A DNA stretch of 64,000 bases from DASSUW01 sp963792385. Lineage in GTDB: Bacteria > Actinomycetota > Thermoleophilia > Solirubrobacterales > Solirubrobacteraceae. The DNA is taken from assembly GCA_963792385.1 (NCBI GenBank), contig CAWBVZ010000004.1, positions 248,001 to 312,000 of the forward strand. The letters are read 5' to 3'. Positions 39,516 through 48,826 of this stretch are shown piece after piece. The position numbers and the translations under genes are program-made. Positions within the stretch are counted from its first letter, which is position 1; each line of letters begins with the position of its first letter. The notes under the pieces are model-generated. The model was given only the letters and a program-made list of their open reading frames with translations, had not been told where the DNA came from and made no database searches.

Positions 39516-40289
39516 CTACGCGGCCTGTCGCCGCGAAGCCAGCGCCTCGGTGATCTCAGCCGCGGCCTCGCGCACGCGCTCGACCAGCTCGTCGTGCAGC
39601 TCGGCGGGCGCGCGCACGAGCGGCGACGGAATCGTGAGGCTGGCGACGATCTGCCCGTGGTCGAGCACGGCCGCGGCGCCGGCCCACACCCCGGGGTGAA
39701 GTTCCTCCTGGCTGACCGCCCAGCCGCGCCGGCCGGCCAGCTCGACCTGCTGCTCGATCCATGCGGCCCGGTCAGGGTCGCGCGACGCGAGGCCTGAGAG
39801 CGCGCGGCGGCGTTCGGCAGGCGGGAGCGAGGCGAGCAGCAGGCGAGCGCTTGCCCCACCCTCCAGCGGCACCGGTTGGCCCGGCTCGAACGAGATCCGC
39901 AGGTAGTGCTGCGCCTCGATGCGGTGCACGCACACGGCCGAGCGGCCAACTAGGCGAACGAGGATCACGGTCTCGGTTGTCTCATCGGACAGCCGCCGCA
40001 TGACGGGGTCGGCGATCTCGACCAGGGGCTCGGCGGCCTGCGCCGCCTGCGCGAGCGACACGACGCGGGCAGAGAGCGAATAGGTCGCTCCGGCGCGCTC
40101 CATCACGAAGCCCTCGTCGCGCAGGAACGCCACGTAGCGATAGACGGTCGGCAGCGGGATGCCGGTCACCGCCGCCAACTGGCGCGAGGACATCGTGTGG
40201 TGGTGCTTCGTGAACGCGGTGAGCAGCTCGAGGACCCTGCGCGCGCTCTCCGCACCGGGTGCGCTAGTCTTATTCTCCGAGAGCGTCAC
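39516..40289 (-). CDS. IclR family transcription regulator
   Basis: A 257-aa regulator. The HTH is about residues 14-70: ESARRVLELLTAFTKHHHTM, SSRQLAAVTGIPLPTVYRYV and FLRDEGFV. The effector domain (about 85-250) has the IclR pattern IADPVMRRLSDETTETVILV, GQPVPLEGGASARLLLA and AAAVLDHGQIVASLTIPSP. I chose GTG 40289 because TATCAT lies 9 nt upstream and the family start follows. A longer in-frame ATG at 40337 would overlap the divergent monooxygenase start. It is divergent from a catabolic operon and should sense one of its aromatic substrates. Confidence 0.92.
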   Translation of the reverse strand: MTLSENKTSAPGAESARRVLELLTAFTKHHHTMSSRQLAAVTGIPLPTVYRYVAFLRDEGFVMERAGATYSLSARVVSLAQAAQAAEPLVEIADPVMRRLSDETTETVILVRLVGRSAVCVHRIEAQHYLRISFEPGQPVPLEGGASARLLLASLPPAERRRALSGLASRDPDRAAWIEQQVELAGRRGWAVSQEELHPGVWAGAAAVLDHGQIVASLTIPSPLVRAPAELHDELVERVREAAAEITEALASRRQAA

Positions 40290-40304
40290 TCTCGCAGAAT
40301 GATA
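40271..40304. promoter_or_regulatory. IclR operator in a divergent promoter
   Basis: ATTCTCCGAGAG (40272-40283) and CTCTCGCAGAAT (40289-40300) form 12-bp arms with a single mismatch and a 5-bp centre. TATTCT (40271-40276) is the likely -10 of the monooxygenase operon. TATCAT on the minus strand (40304-40299) is that of IclR. Both boxes fall at the operator edges, and the IclR start codon is within the dyad. One site can thus control both directions. Confidence 0.7.
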
Positions 40305-40330
40305 GCGAGCCTTGGGAGGCGAGGCGCGGA

Positions 40331-41962
40331 GTGACAATCGAAGACGACGTGATCGTCGTGGGCGGCGGGCCTGTGGGGCTGACGCTCGCGATCGAGCTGG
40401 GTCAGCAGGGCGTCAGGTGCCGGCTGATCGAGCGCCGTGCGGCAGCCGGCCGGCTGCCCAAGATGGAGCGCTGCAACGCGCGCACGATGGAGAACTTCCG
40501 GCGGCTGGGCATTGCCGGCGAGATCCGCGCGGCGGGCCTGGAGGCCGACGTCCCCATGGATGTCTTCGTCTGCGACCGCGACGTGACGCGCGAGCCGCTC
40601 GTGCACCACCGCTACCCATCCGTCGAGACGCTCGCGGCCCGGATCCGGGCGACCAACGACGGGTCGCTTCCGCTCGAGCCCTACCAGCTGATTTCGCAGT
40701 ACACGCTCGAGCCGCTGCTGCGCCGCGTCGCCGAGCGCACGCCGGGCGTGACGGTCGAGTTCGGGCACGAGCTCGTCGACTTCGACCAGGACGACACCGG
40801 CGTCACCGCCCGCGTCGCGAGCGCCGACGGCGAGCGTGCGATTCGGGCGGCATACCTCGTCGGCTGCGACGGCGGCACGAGCCCTGTCCGCGAACGGCTC
40901 GGGATCGCGCTGGAGGGAGAGTCGCTGCTCGAGCTGCGTCAGGCGCTGTTCCGCTGCGACGACCTGTTCGACCGGATCCCGATCGGCCGGGGGCGCCACT
41001 ACCACGTCGCCGACGACCGCAACTCGTTCCTGATCGTCCAGGACGACACCCGCCACTTCTCGCTGCACGCGACCGTCGAGCGCGACGAGGACATGCCCGC
41101 CCTGTTCGAGTCGATCGCCGGCATGCCGGTCGAGTACGAGACGCTCTACGTCGGCACGTGGACCCAGCGGCTGATGGTCGCCGATGCCTACCGCCGCGGA
41201 CGCGTCTTCCTCGCCGGAGACTCCGCGCACCTGGTGATCCCGACCGGCGGCCTCGGCATGAACACCGGCGCCGGAGATGCCACGGACCTCGCGTGGAAGC
41301 TCGCCGCGACGCTCCAGGGCTGGGGCGGCCCGGCGCTGCTGGACTCCTACGAAGCCGAGCGGCGGCCGATCGGGCTGCGCAACGTCGCCGCCTCGCGGCG
41401 CGCTTCGCAGGGGCGGCGGACGTGGCGCGCCGCCTGGCGCCCCGAGATCGCCGACGACGGGCCGGCCGGCGATGCGGCGCGCGCCGAGCTGGCCACCGTC
41501 GCGGATCGCGAGCAGCGCTGGAGCAACGACCTGCCCGGCATCGAGCTCGGCTACCGGTACCGCGAATCTCCGATCGTCGTCGCCGACGAGCTCGGCGGGC
41601 CCGACCCCGACGGCTTCGCGTACACGCCGACGACCTGCCCGGGCGCGCGCCTGCCGCACGTCTGGCTCGACGACGGCAGCGCCCTGCACGACCACCTCGG
41701 CCGCGAGTTCACGCTGCTGCACCGCGGCGACGACGACGCGGGCGCCGCGGCGCTCGGTCGCGCGTTCGCCGCGCAGGGCGCGCCGTTCTCCGCGCTCGCG
41801 CCGCTCGGCGGAGAGGACGTGCTCGAGGGCTACGCGGCGATCCTCGTGCGGCCCGACCTGCACATCGTGTGGCGCGGAGCCGCGCCGCCAAACGACCCAG
41901 AGCGCCTGGTCGCAGTCGCCACCGGCCGCGTGCGCATGCCCGCCCTGGAGGTGGCCCGATGA
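40331..41962 (+). CDS. FAD-dependent aromatic-type monooxygenase
   Basis: A 543-aa class A flavoprotein hydroxylase of the phenol / 3-hydroxyphenylpropionate hydroxylase type. The FAD-binding GxGxxG is VIVVGGGPVGLTLAIEL at residues about 6-22, the DG motif is AAYLVGCDGGTSPVRERLGI and the GD motif is RVFLAGDSAHLVIPTGGLGM with NTGAGDATDLAWKL. The C-terminal 150 residues form the thioredoxin-like domain of this branch. The GTG start follows GGGAGGCGAGG. It would insert one oxygen into an aromatic ring using NAD(P)H. First gene of the IclR-controlled operon, overlapping the next gene by 4 bp. Confidence 0.9.
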   Translation: MTIEDDVIVVGGGPVGLTLAIELGQQGVRCRLIERRAAAGRLPKMERCNARTMENFRRLGIAGEIRAAGLEADVPMDVFVCDRDVTREPLVHHRYPSVETLAARIRATNDGSLPLEPYQLISQYTLEPLLRRVAERTPGVTVEFGHELVDFDQDDTGVTARVASADGERAIRAAYLVGCDGGTSPVRERLGIALEGESLLELRQALFRCDDLFDRIPIGRGRHYHVADDRNSFLIVQDDTRHFSLHATVERDEDMPALFESIAGMPVEYETLYVGTWTQRLMVADAYRRGRVFLAGDSAHLVIPTGGLGMNTGAGDATDLAWKLAATLQGWGGPALLDSYEAERRPIGLRNVAASRRASQGRRTWRAAWRPEIADDGPAGDAARAELATVADREQRWSNDLPGIELGYRYRESPIVVADELGGPDPDGFAYTPTTCPGARLPHVWLDDGSALHDHLGREFTLLHRGDDDAGAAALGRAFAAQGAPFSALAPLGGEDVLEGYAAILVRPDLHIVWRGAAPPNDPERLVAVATGRVRMPALEVAR

Positions 41963-43334
41963 CCACACTCGTCTCCTACGACCCCGCTACCGGCGCCGAG
42001 CTCGGCGCCGTCGCCGTCACCACGCCCGCCGACCTGGATGCGGTCGTGGACCGCGCCCAGACGGCGCTCGCCGAATGGAGCCGCGACGCCGTCGCACGCT
42101 CGCGCGCGCTCGACAACTGGAGCGGCGCGATCACCGCGCACGCGGACGAACTGGCCGAGCTGATCATGCGCGAGACCGGGAAGCTGCGGCGGGAGGCCCA
42201 CGGCGAATTGGCGATGACTGCCGACGCGGTCCGCTTCAACGCCGGGATCGCCCGCCTGCTCGAGGGGCACGCCGGCGCCCTGTCCGACGGCTCGATCGCG
42301 TTCGTCGAGCGCGTGCCGGTTGGCGTCACCGCGTTCATCGTTCCGTGGAACGCCCCCGCGATTCTGTTGCTCCGCGACCTCGCTCCGGCGCTGGCGGCCG
42401 GCGTGACCGCGGTGATCAAGCCGGCCCCTGCAGACGCCGCTCACGACCGAGCGCCTCGTCGCGCTCGCCACCGAAGCGGGGGTTCCCGAAGGCGTCCTCG
42501 GCGTCGTCCACGGCGGCGCCGACGTGGGCTCAGCGCTGGTCGAGCACCCGCGCGTCCGCGCCGTTGCCTTCACCGGCTCGACCGCGACCGGCCGCGCGAT
42601 CATGCGCTCAGCGTCGCAGGACTTCACGCGCGTCCTGCTCGAGCTCGGCGGCAAGAGCCCGGCCTTGGTGTTCGACGACGCCGACGTCGACGCGGCCGCG
42701 GACGCCTGCGTGCAGAGCGGGCTCTCGATCGCCGGCCAGTTCTGCATGGCGACGACCCGTGTGCTCGCCCAGGACGCCGTCTACGACGACGTCCGCGCGG
42801 CCGTGTGCGAGCGGGCCGCGGCGGTCACGGTCGGAGCGCCCGACGACCCCTCCGCGGATATGGGACCGCTGATCTCCGAGCGGCAGCTTGAGCGCGTGAG
42901 GGCTACCTCGAGCTCGCGCGCGATGGCGACAGCGTCGCGGTCGGAGGCCGGCGCATGCAGCACGGCCGCGACCGGCGCGTACGTCGAGCCGACGGTGCTG
43001 GCCGGCGGCACCCTCGACCCGCGGCTGCTCAGCGAGGAGATCTTCGGTCCGGTGCTCACAGTCGAGCGCTTCAGCCAGGTCGCCGACGGCGTCGAGAAGG
43101 CCAACGCGTCGCCCTACGGGCTCGCCGGCCAGCGTGTGGACGGCCGATTCGGACCGGGCGTGGACCGCGGCACGCGCCGTGGAGGCGGGGACGGTCGGCG
43201 TCAACCGCTGCAACGCCGCGTTCCCGGAGGTGCCCTCGGGCGGCATGAAGCAGTCCGGCATCGGCCGCACCCGCGGCATCGAAGGCGCGCAGGCGTTCAG
43301 CGAGCTCAAGCACATCAACTTCGCGCAGCGATGA
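41959..43334 (+). pseudogene. Aldehyde dehydrogenase, several frameshifts
   Basis: NAD(P)-dependent aldehyde dehydrogenase of about 455 aa. The start ATG 41959 overlaps the monooxygenase stop. VPVGVTAFIVPWNAP, AFTGSTATGR, the Glu motif LELGGKSPALVFDDADVD and the catalytic Cys in AGQFCMATTR are present. The reading frame must change at about 42424-42430 (one extra base), 42897 (one missing), 42972 (one extra) and 43127 (one extra) to follow the family through GYLELARDGDSVAVGGRR and WTADSDRAWTAARAVEAG to the end FAQR. No residue decay is obvious between indels. Either a recent pseudogene or a region of base-calling errors. It probably oxidises the aldehyde made by the ThDP enzyme. Confidence 0.85.
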
Positions 43335-45023
43335 CGGCGACCGAGACCACCGCGCGGCGCACGGCGCCGGACGCGGCCACGGCGATGTTCGCGACGCTGC
43401 GGGCCGCGGGCGTCGACCGTGTCTTCATCTGCCCCGGCAGCACCGAGGCGGCGTTCCTGGACGCCTCGCTCGACGAGCCCGGCATCGAGCTCGTCCTCAC
43501 GACGCACGAGGCGATCACGCTTTCGATGGCGGACGCCTACGCGCGGCTCACGCGCCGGCCTGCGGTCGCCTACGTGCACACCCACCTCGGCGTCGCCAAC
43601 GCGCTCGCCCACCTGTCATGCGCGCAGCTCGAGCGCAGCCCGGTCGTGCTCCTGGCCGGCTTGAAGGCAACGTCTCTGCACGGGGCGTCCGCAGGCTTCA
43701 CGACCGCCGAGGACGTGCGCGCGCTGCCGCTGCAGTTCGTCAAGTGGGCGCACGAGTCCGGGTCCACCGAGGCGATCGCCACCGACCTCGACTCACGCGC
43801 TGCGCGTGGCCGCGACCGCTCCCATGGGCCCGGTGTTCCTGGGTATCGCCCAGGACCGCATGGAAGCCCCCGGGCCGGTGCCGCTGGCGGCCGACCGCCC
43901 GGCCGTGGCGCGCGGCCGCGTGCGCCCGGATCCGGACACGGTCCGCGCCGCCGCCGCGGTGCTCGCCGACGCGCGTCGGCCGCTCGTCGTCGCCGGCGCC
44001 GAGGCGTTCCGGGCACCTGCGGGCGTCGACGCGGTCGCAGCGCTCGTGCGCGCGCCGATCCTGGTGGAGGACCGCCGGACGATCGAGTGCGCCGAGCCGG
44101 CCGCGTTCGGCGGCTTCGCCGGCGCGCTCGACAGCCGCTCCGCCGCCGTCCGGGAGTGCGACGCCGTGCTGCTCGCGGGCGCCCGCGCGCCGATCCGCTT
44201 CGAGCACACCGCCCCGCCCGTCCTGCCGCCCGGTGTGCCCGTCGTGCAGCTCAGCGAGGACCCCCGAGAGCTCGCGCTCGGCCCGGCCGAAGCGCTGGCC
44301 GTCCTGGGCGACGTCGAGCTCGGGTTGCGTGACCTTGCGTCGGCGCTCGGCGAGCTCGCTCCGGCCGCCGACGGCGCATTCCGCGACGACACGACGGCCG
44401 CCCACCGAGCACGGCTGCAAGAGCTCCGCGCGGCCGCCGACGCTGACGCTGACGCCGTGCCGATCCGGGTCAGCGCGCTGATGCGGCGCCTCTGCGGCGC
44501 GCTCGCGCCGGGAACCTGGATTGTCGACGACAGCGTCACGTCGCAGGCGGCGCTGCTCGACCACGCGCTCGCGCACGACTCGCAGCTTCGCTACCTCACC
44601 ACGGCCGGCGGCTCGCTCGGCTGGGCGATGGGCGGCGCCCTCGGCGTGGCCGAGGCGCGCCCCGGCGAGCCGGTGGTCGCCGTCGTCGGCGACGGCGTGT
44701 TCCAGTTCGGCCTGCCGGCGCTGTGGACGGCCGTCGACCGCGCACTGCGCGTGACCTTCGTGGTGGTCAACAACCGCGCGTACGCCGCGGTCCGCGCCGC
44801 GCTGCGGCGTTTCGACGGCGACGCCGTCGCCCGCGGGCACTACCCCGCGACCGATCTTTCCGGGCCCGACATCGCCGCAGTGGCGCGCGGGTTCGGCGCC
44901 GCCAGCACGCAGGTGCGGCGGCTCGACGAGCTGGACGCCGCGATCGCCCAGGCGCGCGAAGCGCCGGGCCCGGCCGTGATCGAAGTACTCACCGACTCCA
45001 ACGACAGCGGGCCCGTTCGCTGA
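43331..45023 (+). pseudogene. ThDP-dependent decarboxylase-like enzyme, one frameshift
   Basis: About 563 aa, full length for the acetolactate synthase / benzoylformate decarboxylase superfamily. N-terminal pyrimidine-binding domain: RVFICPGSTEAAFLDASLDE with the ThDP glutamate in LTTHEAITLSMADAYARL. C-terminal PP domain: TTAGGSLGWAMGGALGVAEA, then the metal motif VVGDGVFQFGLPALW ... VVVNN. One extra base at about 43791 (CTCGACTCACG) splits the frame; afterwards AATAPMGPVFLGIAQD continues normally to TGA 45023. In this operon a 2-keto-acid (aryl-glyoxylate) decarboxylase is the best guess. An unrelated carboligase is possible. Confidence 0.83.
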
Positions 45024-45045
45024 GGCCCGGAGGGAGGACACGGAG

Positions 45046-46104
45046 ATGAACACGCGCAGATACCCAGCCCTGGCGGCGCTCGCCGCACTGGTGGTGATGG
45101 CGCTCGCGAGCGGATGCGGCTCCGGTGGCTCGGAAACCGGACCCGGTGGCACGGCCACCGTGAAGATGGGCACGGTCCGCGGATCGAGCGCCGACGCCGC
45201 CGTGTTCATCGCGATGGAGAAGGGCTTCTTCCGCGACGAGGGCGTGAACGTCGAGCTGCAGCAGTTCAACACCGGCGCGCAGTACGTCGCACCGCTCGGC
45301 GCAGGCCAGCTCGACGCCGGCTCGGGCGGCATCTCGGCCGGACTGTTCAACGCCGTCGCCGGCGACGTCGGGATCAAGATGGTCGCCGCCAAGAGCGAGG
45401 TCGGCTCACCCTCGTACACGTCGCTTCTGGTCCGCAAGGACCTGGTGAAGAGCGGCGAGTACAACGACTTCAGCGACCTCAAGGGCCTGAAGGTGGCGAT
45501 CCCCTCGCTCGGCATCCCGCCGCACTACGAGCTGTCGCTGTTCCTCGAGAAGGGCGGGCTGTCGATCCGCGACGTGCAGATCGAGCAGCTCGGCTTCGCC
45601 GACATCCCACCCGCGCTCGAGAACGGGTCCGTCGACGCTGCGATCGCGATCGAGCCGTCGGCGACGATCGCGGTCCGCACCGGCGGCGCCGTCAAGGTGG
45701 CCGGCAGCGACAAGGTGTTTCCGGGCGAGCAGAGCGCCGCGATCATGTTCGGCGACCGGTTCATCGAGGACAACCCGGAAACCGCCCAGAAGGTCATGAA
45801 CGCGTACCTGCGCGGCGTCCGGTTCTACCTGAGCGCGCTCGACGGGACCAAGCTCCAGGGCGCGCGCGGCAAGGAGGTCGCGAGCATCCTCGCCAAGCAC
45901 ACGTCGGCCGATCCTGCGCTGCTGCAATCGATCCCGCTTCACGTGGTCGATCCGAACGCGACGCTCGACCCGTCGAAGATCCAGCGTGAGGTCGACTTCT
46001 GGCGCGAGCAGGGCCTGATCAAGTCCGACGTCAAGGTCGACGAGGCGATCGACACGTCGTTCATCGACAAGGCCGTCAAGAGCCTCGGGACGGAGGGCCG
46101 ATGA
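45046..46104 (+). CDS. NitT/TauT-type ABC substrate-binding lipoprotein
   Basis: A 352-aa solute-binding protein. The signal ends in lipobox ALASGC. KMGTVRGSSADAAVFIAMEK, GFFRDEGVNVELQQFNTGAQ, LDAGSGGISAGLFNAVAGDV and LKGLKVAIPSLGIPPHYELS fit the SsuA/TauA/ThiY-like class. These import sulfonates, nitrate, pyrimidine precursors or aromatic acids such as phthalate. GGAGGGAGGA precedes ATG 45046. Its stop overlaps the ATPase start by 4 bp. Context suggests uptake of the aromatic substrate of the operon. Confidence 0.9.
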   Translation: MNTRRYPALAALAALVVMALASGCGSGGSETGPGGTATVKMGTVRGSSADAAVFIAMEKGFFRDEGVNVELQQFNTGAQYVAPLGAGQLDAGSGGISAGLFNAVAGDVGIKMVAAKSEVGSPSYTSLLVRKDLVKSGEYNDFSDLKGLKVAIPSLGIPPHYELSLFLEKGGLSIRDVQIEQLGFADIPPALENGSVDAAIAIEPSATIAVRTGGAVKVAGSDKVFPGEQSAAIMFGDRFIEDNPETAQKVMNAYLRGVRFYLSALDGTKLQGARGKEVASILAKHTSADPALLQSIPLHVVDPNATLDPSKIQREVDFWREQGLIKSDVKVDEAIDTSFIDKAVKSLGTEGR

Positions 46105-46880
46105 CCCCCACCCACATCCGGATCGAGGACGTCTACAAGGAGTTCCCGGCGAAGGACCGCTCGGTGGTGGCGCTCGACGGGCTGTCCGTCGACGTCGACC
46201 CCGGCAGCTTCTTCGTCGTCGTCGGCCCGAGCGGCTGCGGCAAGAGCACGCTGCTGCGGATGCTCGCCGGCCTCGAGCGACCGACGGACGGGCGTGGCCG
46301 AGGTGCACGGCGGCGCGGACGGCCGGCCGGCGAATTCGATGGTGTTCCAGGGCGAGTCCGTCTTCCCCTGGATGACCGTCAAGGCGAACGCCGGCTACGG
46401 CCTGCGCATGCGCAAGGTGCCGGACCGCGACCGCCGCGAGGTCGTCGCCGACTGGCTCGACAAGACCGGGCTGAGCGACTTCGCAGGACGCCTACCCGCA
46501 CCAGCTCTCGGGCGGCATGAAGCAGCGCGTCGCGCTCGCGCGCGCGTTCGCCAACGACCCGGACGTGCTGCTCATGGACGAGCCGTTCTCGGCGCTCGAC
46601 GAGCAGACGAAGACCGTCCTCCAGCAGGAGCTGCTGCGGATCTGGGCCGACACGGGCAAGACCGTCGTGTTCATCACGCACAGCGTCGACGAGGCGGTCA
46701 CGCTCGGTGACCGGATCCTCGTGATGACGGCGCGCCCCGGGCGCGCGAAGGCGGTGTTCGACGTCCCGTTCGACCGCCCGCGCGACGTGCTTCGAGCTGC
46801 GCAAGCAGCCCGAGTACGGCGAGCTGGTCTACGAGATCTGGGAGTCGCTGCGCGACGAGGTCAAGGGAGTGGTTCGATGA
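46101..46880 (+). pseudogene. NitT/TauT-type ABC ATPase, three frameshifts
   Basis: About 259 aa when joined. Walker A VVVGPSGCGKSTLL and AGLERPTDG open the protein. An extra base at about 46287 shifts into VAEVHGGADGRPANSMVFQG. A second at about 46485 shifts into AYPHQLSGGMKQRVALARAF, the signature. Walker B DVLLMDEPFSALD and H-loop VVFITHSVDEA follow. A third extra base at about 46793 leads into ELRKQPEYGELVYEIWESL and TGA 46880. All three indels are single insertions. The stop overlaps the permease ATG. With this ATPase broken the importer could not work unless another ATPase serves it. Confidence 0.87.
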
Positions 46881-47707
46881 CCGTGCCGACCGCCCAAGCG
46901 CGGACCAGCCAGGTCGCCGCCCGGCGACCGCAGAGCCGGCGCCGGCTGAGCGCGAACGCGCGCGACCGCTGGCTCGCCGTGCTGTCGCCCTTGGCGCTGC
47001 TCGTGCTGTGGGAGCTGCTCTCGCGCGCGGGGATCCTCGACGACCGCTTCTTCCCGCCGCCGTCGGACATCGCGTCGTCGTTCGTCGACCTCGCGAAGTC
47101 GGGCGAGCTGTGGTCGAACACGTGGGTGAGCGTGCGCCGCGTGCTGCTCGGGCTGGTGCTCGGGGCGACGCCGGCGCTGCTGATCGGCCTCGCCATGGGG
47201 CTCTATCGCCCGGTCCGCGCCGCGCTCGACCCGATCATCGCGGCGACCTACCCGATCCCCAAGAGCGCGATCGTGCCGCTGCTGCTGCTGATCTTCGGCC
47301 TCGGCGAGATGTCGAAGATCGCGATGGTCGCGATCGGCGCGTTCTTCCCGGTCGTCATCAACACGGCTGCAGGCGTGCAGGAGATCCCACCGATCTATCG
47401 CGACGTCGGCCGCAACTACGGCGCCGGGCGCTGGCAGACGTTCCGCACGATCGCGCTCCCGGGCGCCCTGCCGCTGATCATGACCGGCCTCAAGCTCGCG
47501 GTCGGGCTCGGCCTGATCCTGATCGTGATCGCCGAGATGATCGGCGCCAAGAGCGGCCTCGGCTACATGATCTGGAACGCCTGGCAGATCTTCGCCGTGC
47601 CGACGATGTACGTCGGCCTGATCACCGTGTCGGTGCTTGGCGTCGTCTTCACGTTCGCGCTCACCGAGATCGAGCGCGTCCTCGTCCCGTGGCGTCACGG
47701 CCGCTGA
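46877..47707 (+). CDS. NitT/TauT-type ABC transporter permease
   Basis: A 276-aa membrane subunit with six helices. The EAA loop is YRDVGRNYGAGRWQTFRTIA LPGA, in keeping with SsuC/TauC, and YPIPKSAIVPLLLLIFGLGE is highly typical. A polar basic N-terminus (RRPQSRRRLSANARDRW) precedes helix 1. It is translationally coupled to the ATPase (ATGA at 46877) and is intact. Confidence 0.92.
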   Translation: MTVPTAQARTSQVAARRPQSRRRLSANARDRWLAVLSPLALLVLWELLSRAGILDDRFFPPPSDIASSFVDLAKSGELWSNTWVSVRRVLLGLVLGATPALLIGLAMGLYRPVRAALDPIIAATYPIPKSAIVPLLLLIFGLGEMSKIAMVAIGAFFPVVINTAAGVQEIPPIYRDVGRNYGAGRWQTFRTIALPGALPLIMTGLKLAVGLGLILIVIAEMIGAKSGLGYMIWNAWQIFAVPTMYVGLITVSVLGVVFTFALTEIERVLVPWRHGR

Positions 47708-47738
47708 CTCGATCCACCTTCGACCAAGGAGAGACCCA

Positions 47739-48770
47739 ATGAAGATTGATGCGTTCACCCACTTCCTCCCGGCCGAGTACGCCGACCGACTCAGCGGCCT
47801 CGGGGATACGCCGGCCGCCCGCAACATCCGCCAGCGGATCTCGGGCATCCCATCCCTGGTCGACCTCGATCTCCGCTTGAGCCAGCTGGAGGAGTTCGGT
47901 GACGACTACCGGCAGGTGATCAGCCTGCCGGCGCCGCCGCTGGAGGACATCGGCGACGCTGCGCTCGGCACCGAGATGGCACGGATCGCCAACGACGGGC
48001 TCGCCGAGCTCGTCGACCGCCATCCGGAGCGCTTCGCGCAGTGGGTCGCGGCGGTGCCGCTGGCCGACGTCGACGACGCGATCGAGGAGGCGACCCGAGC
48101 GGTGCGCGACCTCGGCGCCGCCGGCGTGCAGATCTACACCAGCGTCCGCGGCGAGGCGTGGGACCACCCGCGCTACCTGCCGTTCTTCGACGCGCTGGCC
48201 GAGCTCGACGCGATGATCTGGGTTCACCCGACGCGGAACGCGGCGTGGCCGGATTACCCGACCGAGTCGCGCTCGCGTTACGAGATCTGGTGGACGCTCG
48301 GCTGGCCGCACGAGACCGCCGTGTTCATGGCGCGGATCGTGTTCTCCGGCCTGTTCGACCGGCACCCGGATCTGAAGATCCTCACCCACCACGGCGGCGG
48401 GACGATCCCGCACCTGGCCGGCCGCGTCGCCGGCGGTTGGGACCAGCTCGGCGCACGCACGCCGGCCGGCGAGAAGGAGGACGTCGAGCACAGCCTCAAG
48501 CGGCGCCCGCTCGACTACTTCAAGCTGTTCTACGCCGACACGGCGCTGTTCGGCGCCCCGCACGCGATCGCCTCGTCGCTCGCGTTCTTCGGCGAAGAGC
48601 GCGTGCTGTTCGCATCCGACTCGCCGTTCGACCCCCAGGGCGGGCCGGGCTACATCCGCAGCACGATCGCCGACCTCGAGTCGCTCGACCTACCGGGGGC
48701 GACGCTCGAGCGCATCTACGCGGGCAACGCGCAGCGACTGCTGCGGGTCGAGCGCACTGCGCGGATCTGA
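47739..48770 (+). CDS. Amidohydrolase family protein, ACMSD-like
   Basis: A 343-aa TIM-barrel metal enzyme of the amidohydrolase-2 family that includes ACMSD and gamma-resorcylate/vanillate-type nonoxidative decarboxylases. AAGGAG at 47725-47731 sets ATG 47739. Metal-site elements: KIDAFTHFLP (only the second His of HxH), WVHPTRN, LTHHGGGTIPHLAGR and FASDSPFDPQGG. The first His of HxH is Phe, as in a known sub-branch. Last gene of the catabolic operon, followed by a strong hairpin. A ring-cleavage-free decarboxylation or hydration step is plausible. Confidence 0.88.
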   Translation: MKIDAFTHFLPAEYADRLSGLGDTPAARNIRQRISGIPSLVDLDLRLSQLEEFGDDYRQVISLPAPPLEDIGDAALGTEMARIANDGLAELVDRHPERFAQWVAAVPLADVDDAIEEATRAVRDLGAAGVQIYTSVRGEAWDHPRYLPFFDALAELDAMIWVHPTRNAAWPDYPTESRSRYEIWWTLGWPHETAVFMARIVFSGLFDRHPDLKILTHHGGGTIPHLAGRVAGGWDQLGARTPAGEKEDVEHSLKRRPLDYFKLFYADTALFGAPHAIASSLAFFGEERVLFASDSPFDPQGGPGYIRSTIADLESLDLPGATLERIYAGNAQRLLRVERTARI

Positions 48771-48790
48771 CCCGGCCTCGCGCCTCTGCT

Positions 48791-48824
48791 CTCGCGCCGC
48801 CGCTCCCACGAGCGGCGGCGCGAG
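48791..48824 (+). terminator. Strong 15-bp hairpin ending the catabolic operon
   Basis: CTCGCGCCGCCGCTC (48791-48805) pairs perfectly with GAGCGGCGGCGCGAG (48810-48824) around CCAC. It is 20 bp after the amidohydrolase stop. There is no T-tract, but this is among the longest uninterrupted stems I found by eye in the window. It also lies in the position where the trypsin-like remnant should have its signal peptide. Confidence 0.75.
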
Positions 48825-48826
48825 CC

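Noticed and set aside
42424..46795. Programmed ribosomal frameshifting as explanation of the broken operon genes
   Set aside because: There are too many shifts in both directions, none at a consistent slippery site with a downstream structure. Sequence error or pseudogenisation fits better.
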